Part shown: positions 5,653 through 7,924 of the stretch, piece after piece
How positions within the stretch are numbered: position 1 is the first letter of the stretch
How the letters are laid out: each line of letters begins with the position of its first letter
NCBI GenBank assembly: GCA_964609365.1
Contig: CAZSRC010000033.1
Location: forward strand, 1 to 7,924
Origin: GCA-002840305 sp964609365
GTDB lineage: Bacteria > Patescibacteriota > Patescibacteriia > Patescibacteriales > UBA12465
Direction of reading: 5' to 3'
Length of the DNA stretch: 7,924 bases
Position numbers and translations under genes: made by a program
The notes under the pieces: model-generated
Told to the model about the DNA's origin: nothing
What the model saw: only the letters and a program-made list of their open reading frames with translations
Databases searched by the model: none

Positions 5653-6794
5653 TGTTAAATTTTTCAAATAATAAAAAAGCCTTTACATTATTGGAAATTT
5701 TATTAGCAATTACTGCTTTGGTTATTTTAGTTACCATTGTAATTATTGCTATTAACCCTAAAAAACAAATTAATGATACTAGGAACGCTAAAAGGCTTTT
5801 ACATCTTAAATCAATAAAAAATGCAATTGAGCAATATTCAATTGATAATAGTGCTGTGTTACCATTTTTACCAGAAAATCAATTAATGATGATTGGTAGC
5901 TCTTCTAATTGTTCTGTTTTTATAGAAAGTATTTCAGCAACAAGTAGTAATATCTGTATAAACTTGGAAAGTTATTTAAGTCCTGACTATTTAAGCGCTA
6001 TTCCATTTGATCCTTATTTTGGCTCTCCTGAAAAAACTTATTATTTTATTGAGCTTAACAACTCTGGTCGTTTTGAAATTTATTCTTATTTTTTAGAATC
6101 TAAAAGCACTCCCAGTATAGAAGTTGAGCAATTTATCTGTGGATCAAGTTTGGTTTCAGATATTGAGGGAAATCAATATCAAACAATTCAAATAGGTTCG
6201 CAGTGCTGGTTTAAAGAAAATCTTAAAACAACAAAACTAAACAATAATCAGAATATTGTTAATATAGAGGCAAATGAATTATGGAGTACTACTACTCCAG
6301 CATATTCATGTTTCAGTAATATTTCTGAAAACTGCGAAAATCTAGGAGCTCTGTATAATTTTTATGCTGCAGAAACTCAAATGTTATGTCCAGAAGGTTG
6401 GAGGGTTCCGAGTCATCAAGACTTTACAACACTAGAGTTAAGCGTTTGTGAATCAAGTACTTGTGAAACAGACTTTCCTTACACATCTCCAGTCTCTGGA
6501 GTAAGAGGAACTAACGAAGGTAGTAAATTATCAGGAGGAACTAGATGGGCTAGTGGTGTTTTAAAAAGTGATCCAGCTTTTGGTTTAAGTTTATTTGACG
6601 CTATTCCATCTGGATATAGAGTTGAAGATGGAACTTTTTTTAGTCTTAATAATTATACTCATTTTTGGACTACTACAACATCTGACACTAGAGCTTGGTA
6701 TAGAAGAATTAGATCTTCTTATGCTGGTATTAGTCGCCATCTAGGATTCAAAGAAAGAGGTTTTTCAATTCGTTGTTTGAAGGATAACTTTTAG
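5652..6794 (+). CDS. Type IV pilin-like protein with C-terminal FISUMP domain
   Basis: A 380-aa secreted fusion. Residues 1-10 are a short basic leader (KKA), followed by the prepilin motif FTLLEILLAITALVILVTI; cleavage is expected between A10 and F11, with the conserved Glu5 of mature pilin at E15. The helix continues amphipathically to about residue 65 (RNAKRLLHLKSIKNAIEQYS), as in pseudopilins. About 66-155 is a small pilin-like globular part with DPYFGSPEKTYYFIEL. From about 163 to the end is a FISUMP domain (Fibrobacter succinogenes major paralogous domain): DIEGNQYQTIQIGSQCWFKENL, GALYNFYAA, CPEGWRVPS, the RWASG segment, PSGYR, FWTTT and GFSIRCLKD. Ten cysteines suggest disulfides. It starts in a TAATG overlap with rnj, so it is probably translationally coupled. 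Ligand unknown; surface adhesion or binding is an inference. Confidence 0.88.
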   Translation: MLNFSNNKKAFTLLEILLAITALVILVTIVIIAINPKKQINDTRNAKRLLHLKSIKNAIEQYSIDNSAVLPFLPENQLMMIGSSSNCSVFIESISATSSNICINLESYLSPDYLSAIPFDPYFGSPEKTYYFIELNNSGRFEIYSYFLESKSTPSIEVEQFICGSSLVSDIEGNQYQTIQIGSQCWFKENLKTTKLNNNQNIVNIEANELWSTTTPAYSCFSNISENCENLGALYNFYAAETQMLCPEGWRVPSHQDFTTLELSVCESSTCETDFPYTSPVSGVRGTNEGSKLSGGTRWASGVLKSDPAFGLSLFDAIPSGYRVEDGTFFSLNNYTHFWTTTTSDTRAWYRRIRSSYAGISRHLGFKERGFSIRCLKDNF

Positions 6795-7711
6795 TTAGTT
6801 TTATTTTTCTCTACTTTTTGTATTAAATAAGCCACTATAAAGCCAAGTAGGAAAAATAAAATAAAGAAAAATATTTTTTCAGTTGTTTCTGGAAAAATAT
6901 TTTTTTGTTTTATAGCTATTTCTTGATTATTAATAATTATGCTTTCGATAGTTTTTTTAAAGGGCCAAATTTTATTAAGTGAGCCCAACATAAAACCGAT
7001 TAAAATAGCCAGACTGATTTTGTAATAATTTTTTATTACATAGTCTAAAATTTTAACAAATGATAATAAGCCAAATATACAACCAATTAAAAATATTATT
7101 ATAGTAATAAAATTATTTAAAATAAAGGGGTTTTTTAGAGCCGATATCATAAACTCATATTTTCCCAAAAGCATTAAAATAAAAGCCCCACTTATTCCTG
7201 GTAATATCATTGCACAAATTGCAATTGATCCACTTAAAAATATGAAAAAATAATTTTCTGGGCTTTGTGCTGGGCTAAGCGTGCTAATTATCCAGGCTAA
7301 GATGAACCCTATAAAAACATAAAAGTAATATTTATTTTTTAGACCTTCTCTTTTTGCTAGTAAAACCGCAGATAATAAAATTAGGCCAAAAAAGAAGCTG
7401 TATAGAAATTCTGGGTACTTCTTTAGGGTAAAATCAATTATTCTAGCTAGGCTAACAATTGCTGTTATAATTCCAGAGAATAAAATAAATAAAAATTTCC
7501 AATCTATTTCTGAAAAAGCTTCTTTTATTTTTAATTGAATAATTTTTTTAAAAAAATCAAAATTAATTAATTTTAGTTCATTAATTATTTTTGTATATAT
7601 TTTTAATATTAAGGCCATTGTTCCTCCTGATATTCCTGGTATTATATCAACCGAGCCCATCGCTAGACCCTTTAAAAAGGTTAAAAAATTTTCTTTTATT
7701 TGTTTTTTCAT
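6791..7711 (-). CDS. popT: DUF368 / PopT-type polyprenyl-phosphate transporter
   Basis: DUF368 proteins were recently shown to act as undecaprenyl-phosphate transporters (PopT), returning the lipid carrier across the membrane for reuse in peptidoglycan and other surface polymers. The 306-aa protein is hydrophobic, with multiple transmembrane helices. It carries the duplicated family motif: GLAMGSVDIIPGISGGTMA (PGISGGT at 25-31) and the inverted-repeat partner CAMILPGISGAFILMLLGKYE (PGISGA at 171-176). Only about 20 basic residues precede the first PGISGG, as usual. Its stop overlaps the convergent pilin-FISUMP stop (6791-6794), leaving no space for a shared terminator. The ATG lies about seven bases from a TATAAT box, suggesting a leaderless mRNA. 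The assignment to the family is firm; the transport role is by homology. Confidence 0.88.
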   Translation of the reverse strand: MKKQIKENFLTFLKGLAMGSVDIIPGISGGTMALILKIYTKIINELKLINFDFFKKIIQLKIKEAFSEIDWKFLFILFSGIITAIVSLARIIDFTLKKYPEFLYSFFFGLILLSAVLLAKREGLKNKYYFYVFIGFILAWIISTLSPAQSPENYFFIFLSGSIAICAMILPGISGAFILMLLGKYEFMISALKNPFILNNFITIIIFLIGCIFGLLSFVKILDYVIKNYYKISLAILIGFMLGSLNKIWPFKKTIESIIINNQEIAIKQKNIFPETTEKIFFFILFFLLGFIVAYLIQKVEKNKTN

Positions 7712-7717
7712 AATAAT

Positions 7718-7746
7718 ATTATAATGTTTATTTTTTTTTATGTCTA
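7718..7746 (-). promoter_or_regulatory. Promoter of the DUF368/popT gene, leaderless
   Basis: On the minus strand, TAGACA (7746-7741, five of six matches to TTGACA) and TATAAT (7723-7718, perfect) are separated by 17 bases, the optimal spacing. Only six bases (7717-7712) lie between the -10 box and the ATG at 7711-7709, so transcription should begin at or next to the A of the start codon. Confidence 0.7.
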
Positions 7747-7768
7747 ATTTTTATTTTTTAAAAATTTG

Positions 7769-7777
7769 TGGTAAAAT
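7769..7777 (+). promoter_or_regulatory. Extended -10 promoter for the downstream prepilin gene
   Basis: TGGTAAAAT resembles an extended -10 element (TG, one base, TAAAAT; five of six to TATAAT). The predicted start is near 7784, about 26 nt before the ATG at 7810. The -35 region is a T-rich tract without a clear hexamer. It faces away from the popT promoter, so 7712-7809 is a divergent control region; AATTTTT (7746-7752) and AAAAATT (7760-7766) form a 7-bp inverted repeat there, possibly chance in such AT-rich DNA. Confidence 0.45.
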
Positions 7778-7809
7778 TTTCTATAGTAAATATTAAATGA
7801 GATAATTCA

Positions 7810-7924
7810 ATGAAAATAAAAAAAGCCTTTACTTTAATTGAGCTCTTAGTAGTAATAGCCATAATAGGCATACTAGCAACACTAGCAGTAGTAGCCCTCC
7901 AACAAGCCAGAAAAAACGCTAGAG
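7810..7924 (+). CDS. Type IV pilin/pseudopilin, N-terminal part (cut by window end)
   Basis: The 38 complete codons encode a leader MKIKKA, then the mature N-terminus FTLIELLVVIAIIGILATL followed by AVVALQQARKNAR. This is a textbook prepilin N-methylation/cleavage motif (FTLIELL with the conserved Glu at position 5) and the start of the pilin helix, normally cut by prepilin peptidase PilD and assembled in type IV pilus or related machinery. As in the pilin-FISUMP protein, the residue before the cut is Ala rather than the usual Gly. It is divergent to popT. The globular domain lies beyond the window, so the subtype cannot be told. Codons here use more CTA/GTA/GCA/GCC than neighbouring genes, possibly a slight compositional difference. 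Confidence 0.92.
   Translation, partial: MKIKKAFTLIELLVVIAIIGILATLAVVALQQARKNAR

Noticed and set aside
5482..5667. Minus-strand open frame of 61 codons opposite the rnj 3' end
   Set aside because: It lies inside conserved RNase J C-terminal coding sequence and has no recognisable domain or promoter.
87..7711. Alternative genetic code with TGA as Gly (Gracilibacteria/SR1) or Trp
   Set aside because: No in-frame TGA occurs in any of the complete genes, and Gly and Trp are written with GGN and TGG, so there is no sign of recoding, although TGA is not seen as a stop either.

Overview
This AT-rich window (roughly 30% GC by eye) looks like a chromosomal segment of a Patescibacteria/CPR-type bacterium, probably near the Parcubacteria. 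That placement is an inference. It rests on the gene order infC-rpmI-rplT-secG followed by an oligopeptide-binding-like protein and RNase J, on prepilins cleaved at an A|FTL site, on a FISUMP-domain pseudopilin, and on the lack of any convincing Shine-Dalgarno sequence before any start codon. TGA is neither a stop nor a sense codon in about 2,450 codons read here (six genes whose stop I checked end in TAA and one in TAG), so nothing supports recoding of TGA to Gly as in Gracilibacteria/SR1.

Layout. Bases 1-53 are the 3' part of tRNA-Gly(GCC). Then come the plus-strand translation genes infC (87-650), rpmI (704-901) and rplT (960-1313), followed by secG (1339-1557). An extended -10 promoter inside the infC-rpmI gap can separate rpmI-rplT from infC. 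The next gene (1583-3682, GTG start) encodes a membrane-anchored SBP_bac_5 (OppA-type) protein with an unusual hydrophilic insert. After an 89-nt gap with a hairpin comes a divergent RNase J (3772-5652). Its stop overlaps by one base the start of a pseudopilin-FISUMP fusion gene (5652-6794). On the minus strand, convergent and overlapping at the stop codons, is a DUF368/PopT-type polyprenyl-phosphate transporter (6791-7711) with a near-consensus promoter that predicts a leaderless mRNA. A second prepilin gene starts divergently at 7810 and runs off the window.

How it works together. The left half is core gene expression and protein export: initiation factor, two 50S proteins, the SecYEG accessory subunit and an RNA-decay nuclease. 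The right half is cell surface: type IV pilin-like proteins and a lipid-carrier recycling transporter needed for cell-wall polymer export. The most interesting items are the RNase J active-site variation (the motif-C His-Gly-Glu is replaced by Glu-Ala-Asn), the membrane-anchored orphan OppA-like protein with a GC-richer insert, the pilin-FISUMP fusion coupled to rnj, and the SD-less/leaderless expression signals. I see no CRISPR array, insertion sequence or phage gene. A wholly new multi-gene system is not evident.
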